Assembly (NCBI GenBank): GCA_916700875.1
Contig: CAKAKS010000038.1
Location: 16,336,444-16,400,443 of the forward strand
Direction: 5' to 3'
Source of the DNA: Sebastes aleutianus
Taxonomy: Eukaryota > Chordata > Actinopteri > Perciformes > Sebastidae
Length of the DNA: 64,000 nucleotides
Numbering within the stretch: position 1 is the first letter of the stretch; every line of letters begins with the position of its first letter. The position numbers were made by a program, and so were the translations under genes. This document shows, piece by piece, positions 33,729 through 46,200 of this stretch. Below the pieces are notes generated by a model. The model saw nothing but the letters and a program-made list of their open reading frames with translations. It ran no database searches and was not told where the DNA came from.

Positions 33729-35656
33729 CCCAACCTCAACTTACCCTTCCCAGGTGCTTCTCACTGAGTAACCTTGTAGCTCATTAAGAGTTTATTTTAT
33801 TGTTTTAATTTAACTTTCTTTTAAACATTCAGTATTACAGTATTTCTTAAATCTCTAATATAATACTGGGCCACTGGATGATATCTTACAGCTATTGTTT
33901 GTCAAGATCTTGATCATGTAGCCACTACTTTTTAACTTTTTGGCTTTTTTGGGGAATTATTCAAAATTTGTGTATTTTCCTTTTCTCTTCCAATTTTGAA
34001 TGACCACCTCCCACAGTCCTTATTGCTGCTAATCTCTACTCTTCGTGCTGACAGCATGAGGCAAGATAGAAAGACCAAGCAATAGTTGTCACTAGTGCTG
34101 TGCCAAGAATACTATATGACCTTTGCTGGCTTGCCACGCAGCACTTGGCCGAGCTGAAAGTACTGCTGCCAGGGATTGAACCAGGTTTTTTTCTTTGCAA
34201 CATCCAGGAGCCTCAATCAATGTGGTACCTCGACTGACTTGGCACAATTTTGTGTCTTTAACTATAAGAAACAACTTTGTACCTTTTATATGTAAAAGAT
34301 ACACACCTAAGGCCTATTATGTGCCTTTTATGGTACTTTTCTATGCAGATGAGTTTCTCCTCTACCTCTGTTTTTGTGAATGTGCTTGCCGCGCAATCAG
34401 CTCATTATACCCCAAAACAACATGAGTAGCTCAGTGATATTACACCCAACTGTTGTCATTTCATGTAGCTGATGATTATTTTCAAATCAGCATGACTGAG
34501 CAACAAGTGTTGTATGTAATGTAATTCAGCTAGAATGCGCTGTAAACGGAAAACCACTGACGTGTTCATGAATGAATTAGCAGCTGTGTGAGATGAGAAC
34601 TGTGTTACTGCGAGATCTACTGGCGATTAATTTTTCACTTTCGTTCCTAATTACTTTTCACCTGAACCCACAAGCTGTTGCATGCACTCACGCCGCATCG
34701 ATGCTACACACAGCCTCTGCAGAGCTGTGTTCACCTCAAGGACGAGGAGGCACCACTGAGAGACTCAATGACACTGTGTGAGGGGAGGGGTCAATGAGAC
34801 AAAGGTTAATCACTGATACTACACAGTTTCACACATACACGCACAGATATAAACACACTAAATTCACATGCACTGCTCCTAGGAGTCAGGTGTAGGGGAC
34901 CACCAAGGTCGCCCAATGATGGGGAGATGAGAGCACTTCGCCGCTGCTTGAACAAAGTACCGGCGCTGCCTCAGCACTATGAGCCCAGGAATACAAATAC
35001 ATTCAGCTAAGTGGAAGAGTTCTTTTACACAAGACCTTGAGCCTTCGGCACACTGCAGACTTTACACTAACAGTATAGAGGGCTGAAGATAGAAGGACAG
35101 GGAAAGAGTGATAGGGGACACACGGGGACTCAGGGGGAGACAGAGAGACGAGAGGAGAGCAAAAGAAAAGCAAGAAGAAAGGTGAAGAAAGGGCAGGGCT
35201 AAAGAAGCAGGGAGGAAGAGGCTAAAAAGAGAGAGAGAGAAGGAGCCAGAAAAGGAGAGGGCTGCCAGCATACCAGCTACTGAGATAGAGACGTTAGGGG
35301 AGATGAAGTTGAATACATGTGATGAGAGACAGAGTGAGAAAGAGGGAGAGAGGGGAGAATAAAGGGTGTCATGGCTACTTATCATCACACTGCCGAGGGT
35401 GACATTGATTAGCACTTGCCATCGGCAGGGAGCCTGTGAGCCAGTCGACGGGAAGGTCAGATAATTAAACCCAACGCCGCCGCTGCAACAAGCTGGCACT
35501 ACGCCAGTCCCGTCCCTGCCCCGAACTCATTGGAGTTGGATGAAACAAACTGTTGTTGTGTGTGATTGTGCTTACTGATATTTGTGTTAAACGTATGCTG
35601 AAATGTGTGTGTGCAGGTGTGTATATGTGTGCATGGAAAGCATGCAGAATATGTAA
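33729..35656 (+). other. intron sequence with a long purine-rich tract
   Basis: Bases 35085-35365 are strongly purine-rich (AGAGAG and GGAGAG words), so the - strand is pyrimidine-rich and shows a spurious 145-codon frame. Nothing else recognised. Confidence 0.6.
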
Positions 35657-35726
35657 TGCCTGGTTTAAACTACACAATATTTTTGTCAGTTGCGATGGTC
35701 ACTACGTCAGATTAGGCGATTGAGAG

Positions 35727-36418
35727 TAGGGATGTTAATAATTAACCGTTAACCAACGTTACGAATTTTAGATAGATAAGATAATCGGTTAAACGGTTCA
35801 AAGAAATATTAACAATTAAATAAAAAGCTGAGCAAAACTCAGAGGAGCGGCTTGCCACTTAAAGGAGAATAGCTGGTCCACCTTAACAGCCCACCTTAAG
35901 AGAGTCTGAGCCGGTGTTGCAAGACACAGGAGCTTGGCTTGGGTCTTGAGTTGTAGCATTTATTCACCGACAAATAAACTGTACACACTATGCACTGTTA
36001 CATTCACAGCTATAACGCCACCGAAACCGTATGTGTGTGACAACGGCGAGCACGAAGCCACAGCAACGCTACAGCTGCGAACGTAGCACAAACCAAACAG
36101 ACACTGTCTGTCGGACACTCGCTAACGTTACCCCAGACAGACATACAGCTGACAACCTCGCAGCTAAACTAAATGTTGCGGTGGAGACTTTTACTGGGAA
36201 AGTGGATGCATGTGTCCACGACAATACACACGCAGCATCATGGCTGTTCAGTAACTCTCCCAGTCGGGTGAACTGGGGACTCAGTTGTCTGTTTTGCACA
36301 TACACTGCAGCTGGCACACCGCTGCATGCGACGCACTAATCTTGTCAGGTAACGGTTGATAATCGGTTAACGAGGGTCGGTTATTGGTTAGGAAAAATCT
36401 TCAAAATTAGCATCCGTA
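35727..36418 (+). mobile_element. hAT element with 8-bp target duplication, mostly deleted
   Basis: Flanked by perfect ATTGAGAG repeats (35719-35726 and 36419-36426). Left end TAGGGATGTTAATAAT; reverse complement of the right end TACGGATGCTAATTTT. Subterminal AATCGGTTAA words occur at both ends. 692 bp, so far below a full hAT element; it retains a transposase fragment listed separately. Confidence 0.9.
36142..36316 (+). pseudogene. hAT transposase catalytic-region fragment, frameshifted
   Basis: One frame reads HTADNLAAKLNVAVETFTGK and VDACVHDN at 36142-36225, resembling the ZBED/hAT transposase block with the conserved HT..N, KV..C and V.DN residues. Further on, a different frame reads CFAHTLQLA at 36290-36316, the conserved segment that follows in these proteins. 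The frame change and the loss of everything else show it is dead. It lies inside the hAT element with intact target duplication, which supports the assignment. Confidence 0.75.
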
Positions 36419-38603
36419 ATTGAGAGTCAGAAATTCTTGTCCTGACAGCACCAACATTGTTCATCTTTCGCTTTGCCATTGTTTACAGGTGTGCACGCCT
36501 GTGCAGCAGATCGCTCTGTGCTCCTATTGGTCAAAGTCACAGCCATGACGGAACACGTCATTGAAGGCAAAAAAACATGCTAAACTTTCTGTCGCTGTGA
36601 GGCGTCCCAGATGCAGCATCGGTTGTCGCCTACTATGTCACACTATAGGAGATAAAACGATCTACGTGCATGACACTCATTGTCATTCCCAATCCTAGCC
36701 GACACCCTACGACTGCCTGAAAAACTGCTGCAACTGAGAAGTATTACCTGGTTAAATTTGCTGCTAATGTAGGCATTGCATATATTAAATGACATGATTG
36801 ATAGCAGCAAAACCAGAATAAACACATGCTGTATAAGCAGCTGTTCATTTTAATTCAAGCCGGCAGTAAAGGTGGCAATACTCTCACTTTTTCGGTTTGT
36901 CAGACAAATGTGAAATGCCCGGCTCATGTAACCCAGTCCTCCAGAGGGATGTTTTTCCTTTGCAGGTTTACATTTTCACTCAGTCAGTTGTCATCGGATA
37001 TATGTAGTAAATAATCTGCCGTCCTCTCATCTGTCTGTGATGCGATGTTGTGACAGATATGTTCTGACCCATCAGTAGTGATGTATTGGCTGTTTGTGTG
37101 TGCGTGTGAATTTCACATCTGTTTCAACTCTCTGTTTCCTCCTCTTCTAACCTGTGATTTTGTGTCCTGTCATTTTCCAAAGTCAACTCTTCAAAGAGCC
37201 TCGAGGAGTTTTTTCTTTCTTTTTTTTTTCAGCATTGTGAGTGGATCACGGCGAGATTGGATTTGACCCTTGTGAATTTTCCGCTTACTTTGATCTTAGC
37301 ACGCATCTTTTTTTAGAGCCAAGCCTGCATACTTTTTGCTGTCAGCGTGGCAGTTTAAGCATTAATATTGCTTCAGGCATTATTAATAATGCTCTTTAAA
37401 TAAAAAAGGTGTGGTGTAAGTGATTGGAACGAAACATTCAGGGGGGAAATCGTTCTAATTAAGTAGTAATCCGATGTATGGCATTCTAAATAGATAACAG
37501 CCACACAGGTTACTGTATTAAGCCATCGACATCTTCATTTTAAGGAAGTTATAGTCTCAGCCTGGCAAAGCGCAGAGAGATATCTCACAGCTGATAATTG
37601 CCGTCTTTTAATAAGCCAGTGCTGCCAAGAACTCGGCACCCAACATCATCGTATTGCAACTGATAGTCATCATTTTCTAATGTACCAATAAATGTCCCAT
37701 AGTTGCGATCCTCTTTACACCCCAGTGAGCATAACAAGCTGTCCTTGGGCCTGGTTTCAGCTCTCTCATTTCCCCTCCCTCCCTCTACGTCCCCCCTGGT
37801 GTCTGCAGCCACCTCTGCCATCCGCAATCCTCCGGAAACACAAAGAGCAGAGGGAGATTATGAATGTCTTGGATCAATACTCCCAGAAAGTGCATCACAG
37901 GAGGGAGGGGTGGGGGTGGGGGATGTAAAGCATATGGTGCTACTTGAACTATACCCTATCCACTTATCTTCGCTATTGCCTCTTTCAAGGCTACATGGCA
38001 TCATTTTTTATCCAATCTTACACCTCCCAAGTTTAATATATCAGTGGCATCAGGGAGATGTTTGTGTCCTCATTGAGGTCATTTAGCATCATCCAACATT
38101 AGCATTAAAGTTGTTGCCAAAGCTACACATCACAGATCAAGTGATCTTTGTTAGCATAATCTCTAGTCTAACAAAAAGAGGAAGCGCACCATCCCAGCCG
38201 TCACCGCTTCATTTAACATTGCATAATGCTATAAATTAAGCCTGAATGCTTTTGTATTTTTTTTTCACTGTATGCTTGTCACAATGGAGTAGAGCAACTG
38301 CAGCATGTTGACACGTCACGTTGACTATAAAAGGCCCAGAACTAGAAACGACGGCTGAAAATTACAGTCATTAATGACGAATTACCTGTCATGTGTGAAC
38401 TGCTTGTTTATTTCTGTGTTAAATTGTCTGATTGCTTCTCTGTGGCGCATTGCACATTATCAGCTGCAGCGAGGCAGGCGCTCTCTGCGTGAGATTTGAA
38501 TGGTGAGATGTGTCACTGTGAGGGAGTGAGAGAGCAGCGACGCAGAAAAGAGGTGTTGGGAGCCGAGAGGAAGGGAGAAAGAGCAAGAAGAGGTGATGGC
38601 GAG

Positions 38604-38608
<5 letters not shown>

Positions 38609-38637
<29 letters not shown>
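38609..38637 (+). repeat. (GA)n microsatellite
   Basis: About 14 uninterrupted AG/GA units within a longer purine-rich patch (38515-38640). Confidence 0.9.
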
Positions 38638-38640
<3 letters not shown>

Positions 38641-39129
38641 TAGCTGGGAGATGATTAGATAGCAGTGAAGAGATCCTTGCATGCTGGAAGCACAATCTGC
38701 TGATTGCCAGTCGGTTTGTGTGTGCGTGCGCATTCGCTTATCACCCGCCTATGTAAATGCATTACTTATGTATGTTTACAGAAGAGGTGCCGTTATCTTG
38801 CAGGCATGCCACCTCCACCCTCCCTGCACATCCACACCCACCCAACGTCACTGACAGCCATCTGTCCGGTAATTAACCTGACTGACACACTGTGCAACAT
38901 CGACTGCCTAACTGCCCTTCACCAAATCGCTGAGTGTGTTTGTGTGCGTTTGTTTGTGCATTTATCCACCTGTCTTTCATTTTGCTGGCCTGCACTTACT
39001 TGTGTCTCTGTGATCCTAATGGATGGCTCTGTTCTCCGTGCGTGACACATTGTGTTCATCGCTGTGATGTAATCTGATGCAGAGAGGTAAAACAGCGTCA
39101 CGGCATACTGCAACTGTAGCATACCGATA

Positions 39130-39130
<1 letters not shown>

Positions 39131-39169
<39 letters not shown>
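39131..39169 (+). repeat. (TG)n microsatellite
   Basis: About 19 uninterrupted TG units. Confidence 0.95.
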
Positions 39170-39172
<3 letters not shown>

Positions 39173-40556
39173 ACTGAGTTCAAAGAAGGTGTGAAACAGC
39201 AATATTTGGTTTTATCTGACACCAGCACATATATTATATATGATATTTCATAGTCAATAGACTCACCTTGCCCTGCACTTTATATACCCTGAGGAGGGGC
39301 ATATGGTGCATGTACTGTATGTGTGAATGAGTGATGGAAGAGTTGCCCTGCAGTTTCAAAATAGCCATAACAGCAGTGCAGCATTTCTTATATAGAGTAC
39401 TGTATCTGCAGTGAGGTGTCAGGTTGCAAGTACCCATGGAAAAGCTTCATTTCCTCTGTTACCTTATCTATCTGTATCATTCCATCTATACAGTATAGTA
39501 TGTCTACTTTATATCCATCTTTCTCAAATGAGATAACACCCCAACATGATGCACATATGTTGGTAATATGATATGACTCTCTCTTTATTAAGCCCCGCAG
39601 GCTAATTGAAGGCGCTACACATGCACAACCTTTACTCTCACCTGATTTATAATCAGTTCACATTCAACTATTTCTAAGCTCGATTTACAGCATTTTTGTA
39701 CACGTGCATACAGGAAAAAAAAGATTTTCAATATATAAATACACTTTGCATTCCTTCACAAGACATACCGCTATTGATTTGTGCTCAGATTAAATGTGCC
39801 GCCATGTCCTCAGAATGAGATTCACGTAGCCTCAAGAGCCTGATTGGATTGGGGGATCGATAAGGTGGCAGAGAAATGGAGAGACGAGGGATGAGAGAGG
39901 GAGAGAGAAGTATTCGCTGTTCTTCATTACACCTATAAAAGGAAAGAAATGAGAAGTGGCAGCGAGGGAGTAGTGGCATTTCGTTGCAGCGCAGTCCCAA
40001 CTAACCCTGAAGTACTTTGCATTATGCCTTTTAAAGCATATATAATGTGGTAAAGAAATTAAATAAAACGTGTAAAACCTTACACATTACTAATTCATAC
40101 CATCTGTGTACCAATAAGGTACGAATAATCAGGAAAAAATGGCATTGAAATGCCTCAATTCACAAACAGAGGGCAAAGTAGGGCTGATGATTTTATCTGC
40201 AACGTGAACTTATATCCCAGATGAATAAATGTGCTGGAGACAGAGGAGCTGGAACTAAAGTGGGACAACGCCAGAGGAGCTGAGGTGAGCATCAGAGAGA
40301 GGGACAGACAACGCATCAGAGGGCTCATCTGTCTGAGATAGCCGGGTATAATTAACAAGGCTTTGGTTTTTAATTAATCTGCCTCAATCAGAGTAGAAAT
40401 TCTATTCTTACATTTTGGACTAAATTAATTCAAGAGCACGCGCTCAAACAGCAAAGCCCACAGACTGTGTAATCCTGCTTTCTTCTTCCCTTTGTTCTTG
40501 CTTTCTTTCCTGTTTTCATTTCTTCTTAGTACGCTTGTTCATGTGTCTTTATTTCT

Positions 40557-40599
40557 TCCGTTCGTTCTTTCTTTCCTTCTTTCTTTCTTTCTTTCTTTC
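40557..40599 (+). repeat. (TTTC)n microsatellite
   Basis: Imperfect TTCG/TTTC run ending in five clean TTTC units. Confidence 0.85.
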
Positions 40600-41154
40600 A
40601 TTCAGATAAACTCTGATAGGATCTAAATCTGGCACCATCCTGCAAGTGAAAAGAGACCAAAATATTGTGTCCTGTGTTTTTTCCAACATTATTCTAGTCA
40701 CAACCTTGCCTGCTAGGGAATGCGCCAACCCTGCAGTGCCCTCCAATGGTGGGTCTGTGCCCAGGGAGGACGTGGCAGCACCTGGTGGCGATCCCAATGG
40801 CCAAACTCAACCAGCTGAGTCCCGAAAACAACCACCATCTGACCATCTGACGATAATAATAATCTCTCTGTCACACTGCCAGCTCCATGTGGCCAGGACA
40901 TCAGAGAGAAGCTATTACTCTGCTTTGCTGGGGTTCACTCTCTCTCTCTCTCTAATCGTCTATCTCCTGTTCGATCGGTTGATGCTATATTCTGTAGAGA
41001 GAGATCACTCTGTCTCTTTGTATATAGGTGTTTTCACATCTGTTTGTCTTTGTGTCTGTTTCTTTTTTTCTCTCTTCACTGAAAATACAGTATGGTCACA
41101 GACAGACATGTCTAGAATTGAAAAAAAGACAGTGAGAGGTCGTAGAGGACAGTT

Positions 41155-41815
41155 TTAAAGGGCTACTCCACCAATTTTACACATGAAGTTCAGTTTACTC
41201 ATCATGAGGAGTTATACTATATAAAAACAGGTTGGATAAAGTCCTCTGTGGCTCTGAAGGGAGCAATGGGCAACCTCCAGTTCTGAAAAGTGAAGCCAAT
41301 GTGGAAGTGCCTTAAACTTGCATTCTTTGTAATAGCCAACAGGGGGCGACTCCTCTGGTTGCAAAAAGACATCTAATTGTATAGAAGTCTATGAGAAAAA
41401 TGACCCTACTTCTCATTTGATTTATTACCTCAGTAATTATTGAGTTTCTCAATCGCTAGTTTCAAGTCTTCTTCAATACAGCATGATGTTCATTTAGTAA
41501 ATTATGGTCCCATTTAGAGTCAAATAGACCATAAAGCAAGGTATGCTTTAGGGCATGGCTACCTTGTGATTGACAGGTAGCTACCACAGCGTTGTGCGGT
41601 CTGGGTGTTGTCCGTGTTTTCGTCTTTTGGCGGTTGTACGTAACTCCACCCTCTCGCATCACTTCTGGTTGCAAAAAAACAAGATGGCGATGGCCAAAAA
41701 TCAAGGTTCGACAGTCAAAATGCCAAACTCCAGGCTTCAAAATGGTAGTCCACAATCCAATGGGTTACATCACGGTGAATATGTCCACATCTTATATACA
41801 GTCTATGGGAGGCAG
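41155..41815 (+). repeat. two adjacent fish dispersed repeats (TTAA-started, then AAGTGAAGCCA)
   Basis: The first begins TTAAAGGGCTACTCCACCAA at 41155; the second begins AAGTGAAGCCAATGTGGAAG at about 41286 and contains CAACAGGGGGCGACTCCTCT and ends near TATATACAGTCTATGGGAGG. Both are repeats I recognise as widespread in percomorph introns. Class and borders uncertain. Confidence 0.55.
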
Positions 41816-43064
41816 CTTTCCAAAGTTTGAAAAAATAACCCTTTCGAGATCATCAGGGTTGCTGTTTAATTGCATTGTGGGAAATGTAGTATCCAGTGTT
41901 TTGTGTTGCTCGTATTGCTTTTCTGACTTGTACAACTGTGGCTACCAGATTTGAATGATTTGAAGTGAAATCGTTGCAATGAAATTGGCGGTTAAAATAA
42001 TAATAAAATAACGTATTTATGCAGGAAGACAACAAAAAAAGACACAGCATATTGATAGGAATTGCCTTCAAAACAAATGTCTGCGCTATCACTCAGCCGG
42101 CCTCACAGCCACATCTATTTATCATGCATATTCTACCTTTTTATCCCTGAATTTTGCATGAGGCTCTCACTGTGATGGATGTAGATGGCACATGACACAA
42201 ATCAGACAGATAATGCCATGCATGGCTGTAAGCGCCAGTGAAATTTCCATGACTTGATTGCTTTATCTGTGTTCAAAACAGAATGAGAGGCCTGTGAAAA
42301 TTGACTGCGAGATGAACGTTTATTTCTTTTGTGCATCAGATAATGACGATGTCTGCTGATTCGATGCGTTGAAAACATCTTGGAAAGCTACTGATGACAC
42401 AGTGGTGGATGGCTGTGTGGACCCCCTGTAACATACTGCACAATTACTGTTACTCTGAACAGTGTCCAACCCATTACTGTGAAAAGCATATGTTCTTGCA
42501 AAAATGGGAATACAATGAGGCACTGTTTGTCCAAAAAGCATTTGTCTTGTGCTTTGATCTCCTTTTCTAAATAGACACTTTCTTGGCATCCTTTTTTTCC
42601 TTTTAACTGGACCGGAGGGAAGGCCGCCATCAGTGAAAGAGATCCAATGGGCTTGTTTTCTGAGCTATAGCACAGATATATTAGATTGGTTAGGAAATGG
42701 GATAAAATTGGATGGAAAGTAAGTGTGTGCGTGTGCGTGAGTTGTGTATTCAGAGGCTACCACTGAGGTGTGTGTGTTATACTTGACAAAGGGTCAAGGG
42801 AGCTCCATTCACCAATCTCCACCTTGAAAATTAAAGTTTTTTTCATAGTTTCATTTTCAGGCTCTCTTCAGCCACAGATATGTAAGTCACCTCAACTATC
42901 CTGAATCTGCTTTTCTGCAATATATCAGCATATTTTGCTCCTACAATATAAGCGCTGGTTTCAATCCACACAGAGCACCGAATCTGTTCTGCTTCAGGTG
43001 AGCAGGGACACTGTAGAATTGTATTGATGATTTTCTTGAAGTCCAGTAGTCTAGGTTAATAGGT
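41816..43064 (+). other. intron sequence, nothing firm
   Basis: No repeat recognised. A candidate recursive splice site, TTCTGCTTCAG followed by GTGAGC, lies at 42997/42998. Confidence 0.55.
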
Positions 43065-43290
43065 TAACCCATTTGTGCCCAAAGACTATATTTAATATGA
43101 TAAGGAGAAATGACACATTTGTTCTGATTTGTCAAAAGTCTTGAAATTTGGTATGGACATACTCTGAGCAAGTATCTAATAGTACAACTTTGATTTTTAA
43201 AATCAAAGTTTTAGATAGCATGAAAATCACACTTTTATTAAAAGTCAAGGTCAGGATTTTTGAAAAATTTTATTTGATTTCTATGGGTTA
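43065..43290 (+). repeat. CCCAAAGACTATATTTA dispersed repeat, copy 2
   Basis: Same ordered blocks as 20140-20620: GTGCCCAAAGACTATATTTA, ATTTGTTCTGATTTGTCAAA and GTCAGGATTTTTGAAAAAT. It lacks the second half of copy 1. Confidence 0.65.
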
Positions 43291-46200
43291 ATATTTACGT
43301 GCATGTCAACAGACCAAGAACACTCATCACACTACTGCAGTGACCAATCACCTGAAAATGTCTGACTTCTCTTCCCCGTCTGCGACGATCCCTCACCTCT
43401 ATGACTCAGGTGGGATCCTCCTCCGCTGTGATTGGTGGCGCCACATCCTTCTTTGGTGTGACTGGTTGCTTTCCTTGGGGAGGCAGGCAATGGCAGTTGA
43501 AGTAATTGACTGTTAAGCTCTTATGGATTTCCTGCCTGCTGCTGATGTAGCAGAGGGCTGATCAGCCTGTACTGTACACACACTGGTGTTTAAACACGCT
43601 CTCTCTCTTATGCACACACGTTTAGCTCGGTGATAAACACAAACAATGCAAGGTGTGAATCATTTTCTGGCTTACGCTAAAGCCTTCCTAATTGCCAGTA
43701 CATTTTTGTATACAAAATGCATTTAAGACATTGTTGTGCTGTGTGTACCGGGGATGGAATTAGGATGGTGTCTGTGATGCCGTTTCTCCTTGGGCACCAG
43801 TAGCCAACCATAAGGTGTTGTGTTTGTCAGAGCCAAGCTTTAGCTAGGTGGAGAGATGCCCCTGGGAGTGTCTGACTCACCCATGTTTGTGTGGGCATGT
43901 GTGTGTGTGTGTCTTCCATGCAGAGGCTGCGAGGTGTTGGCAGGGCTGTCATATTACGCCAATGGCATTGAACTCATTGTGTCAGCTCCTGCAGGCTGCT
44001 ATTGATGCTCCTATCATATAACTCTCTCTTCCTTTCCCTCAGTGTGGCACACTGGCCACGTTCTTGTCACTACTTGCTCCTGACACGTGCGTGCGTGCAT
44101 GCGGGAGTACATTTTTGCAATTGTGCCTTTGCAGCTGCGCCTGAGTGTGCATGTTTGTATGTGTGTGTGCCTACGTTTGTGTTTTTATACGAGTGTGTGT
44201 GCTTCCTTCCTGCTCTCACAGCGCATCATGGAGCTCCTGCAGAGCACTGCTGCATTTCTGCATCATTAGGTCTCTCCCTAAGGTCGAGCAAGAGGCCGGA
44301 CCCAGCAGGCAATGGATTGGGACCAGAGAATAGAAAGAATGGGGAGAGGATGGGAATCGAGGAGGAAGTGAAACAAGACAGTGTAGATGAAAAGCAAAGG
44401 GAACGAGTGAAACATGTGGCTAACTGAGAGGAAAAGTGAGAGAAATTGAGAGTAGAAAGATTTAGGGGGAGACTTAAAAAAATTGAGATGGAGCATATGG
44501 TGGAAAAGTGAGAGAGACTATAGTGCCAGGCCTAGAGGAGGCTCTAAAACAGCTGTACAGGAAAACATTTTCTTAATGTGGTGGAATAATTTCATCAGGT
44601 TTAATGTCCTTCACCTGCTGAGAGACCTTTAGTGAAGCAACTGACCACATTAAGGGTTGACATAAGGTTGGTCACTTCACTCGTGTCAAGATGATATTAC
44701 TTATTCCAGCAAATACATGTACAGTAATTGGACATTTTTGCAGTATGGTGGAGCTCTCCAAATACCTGAGTCCTGTAGCTGAGGCCAGCTGACGCAGTGC
44801 TATGGAGGAGAGGGGATCTATTAAGCTGTCATCTCCTATTAGCTTCCAACTTGAATTATACTGCACAAGTTGTGTGAGAGTTTGTAAACGGATGTTTTGA
44901 TATAGTTTTGCGACCCCCATTTACTTCAATTCATTAAGACTTTTTCTCTGTTTTTGGATTCTTCATTCACCTTTTCGTTCACTGTTCAAACTCTTGAAGT
45001 TTTCTTCAAGAATTCAAGGTAACATGGGGTGAGTAACTGATAAACAAATGATCATTTTGGGGGCGATGTATTCCTTTATGTCTCGTTTTTAAAATCAGTG
45101 GGGGGAAAAATCACCCAAAGGGATATTTCACATGTTGTGACAGTAATGGTGTCACTTACATTATGTCATTATACAGTGCTGTCACGTGTTTCACAAACCA
45201 GAAATCCTGAAACTAGGTGAAGAAGCATTAGAAACAGGACACAATTTCTTACCCCACTGGCAGAATTTCACATGTAAATATACAGTATTATGATGAAAAA
45301 ATATTTACAATTGACAATGTAGGGAGGGTTGAAGAGGAAGATAATGGAAAGAAATTGAAAAAAAGCAAAGACTGAAGAGGGGGAAAAGAGATAGATGATG
45401 ACGATGGCAAAGATGACGATGGTGTGTAGAGAGTGAATGTGGAGAAAGAGGAAGGAGAGAGTTATATAACAACAAAGAAGAGAAGTTTGTGAGCTCTGTA
45501 GAAGGCACAGTTCCAATCAAATACACACAACTTCATACTATATGCATAGAGCAAGATGCAAAATTGCAGTCTGTAGAAATATTGCCATCTCCTCCCATGG
45601 AAAAGTAGACAAACAGTACTCAGATGCCTCTGACACTAACACAGTACAGTACACGGTGGTTTGCTTGTGAATAACAGAGCCAATTAAACAACCACAACAC
45701 AAGGCTCATAGCAACTTGAGGCCTCAAAGGACTCAATTACTGCTTTTGGTTTGCCGGGACAGAGGGAGAGAAAGAGACACAGAAATATAGATTCCTCAAA
45801 AGAGGATAGTGTGGTTTCTCTCTACCGGAAGTACAGATACTCTTATTACTATTCATATGCTACATCGGTAATCAAATATCGCGATGACAGCATGTTTCCA
45901 GAGAATAATGGTGCTGGGCTGTTTGCTTTTTGTAACAGGGAAGTGCCTTGTAGGGATTTCCCCAGCCAATTTCCTCCCTCTGCATAATAAAAAATGAATA
46001 TTTGCAGGGTTGAAAAAGGTAATTTATAGTCTGCATTCTTATTGTGTTGAATCACTGTTGCATTTGATGTTATTAGGTACTGGAGCGGGAAGTATCTGCA
46101 AGCAAATTAATTCATTCTGTGAACATATTGCACTCGCTCGTGGCGGGTTTAAATACAGTAGGTCTGCCTGTTCAATTAATGTTTAACATGGCAGATCATT

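Larger units (their letters stand above)
35657..36640. repeat. older repeat split by a hAT insertion
   Basis: Begins ATGCCTGGTTTAAACTACAC and ends near TCGCCTACTATGTCACACTA. Removing 35727-36418 and one copy of the ATTGAGAG duplication rejoins GATTAGGCGATTGAGAG to TCAGAAATTCTTGTCC without a break, so the flanks are one element. The right limit is approximate. Resembles the ACTACACAA-ended elements elsewhere in this intron. Confidence 0.55.
36641..41154 (+). other. intron sequence with several microsatellites
   Basis: Contains (GA)n at 38609-38637, (TG)n at 39131-39169 and (TTTC)n at 40557-40599. A T-run lies at 37217-37229. No transposon ends or gene recognised; the frames at 37703-38086 and 40646-41158 have no support. 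Confidence 0.6.

Noticed and set aside
35062..35499. 145-codon Ser/Leu-rich frame on the - strand
   Set aside because: It is the complement of a purine-rich tract; Leu/Ser/Pro runs are typical of such artefacts.
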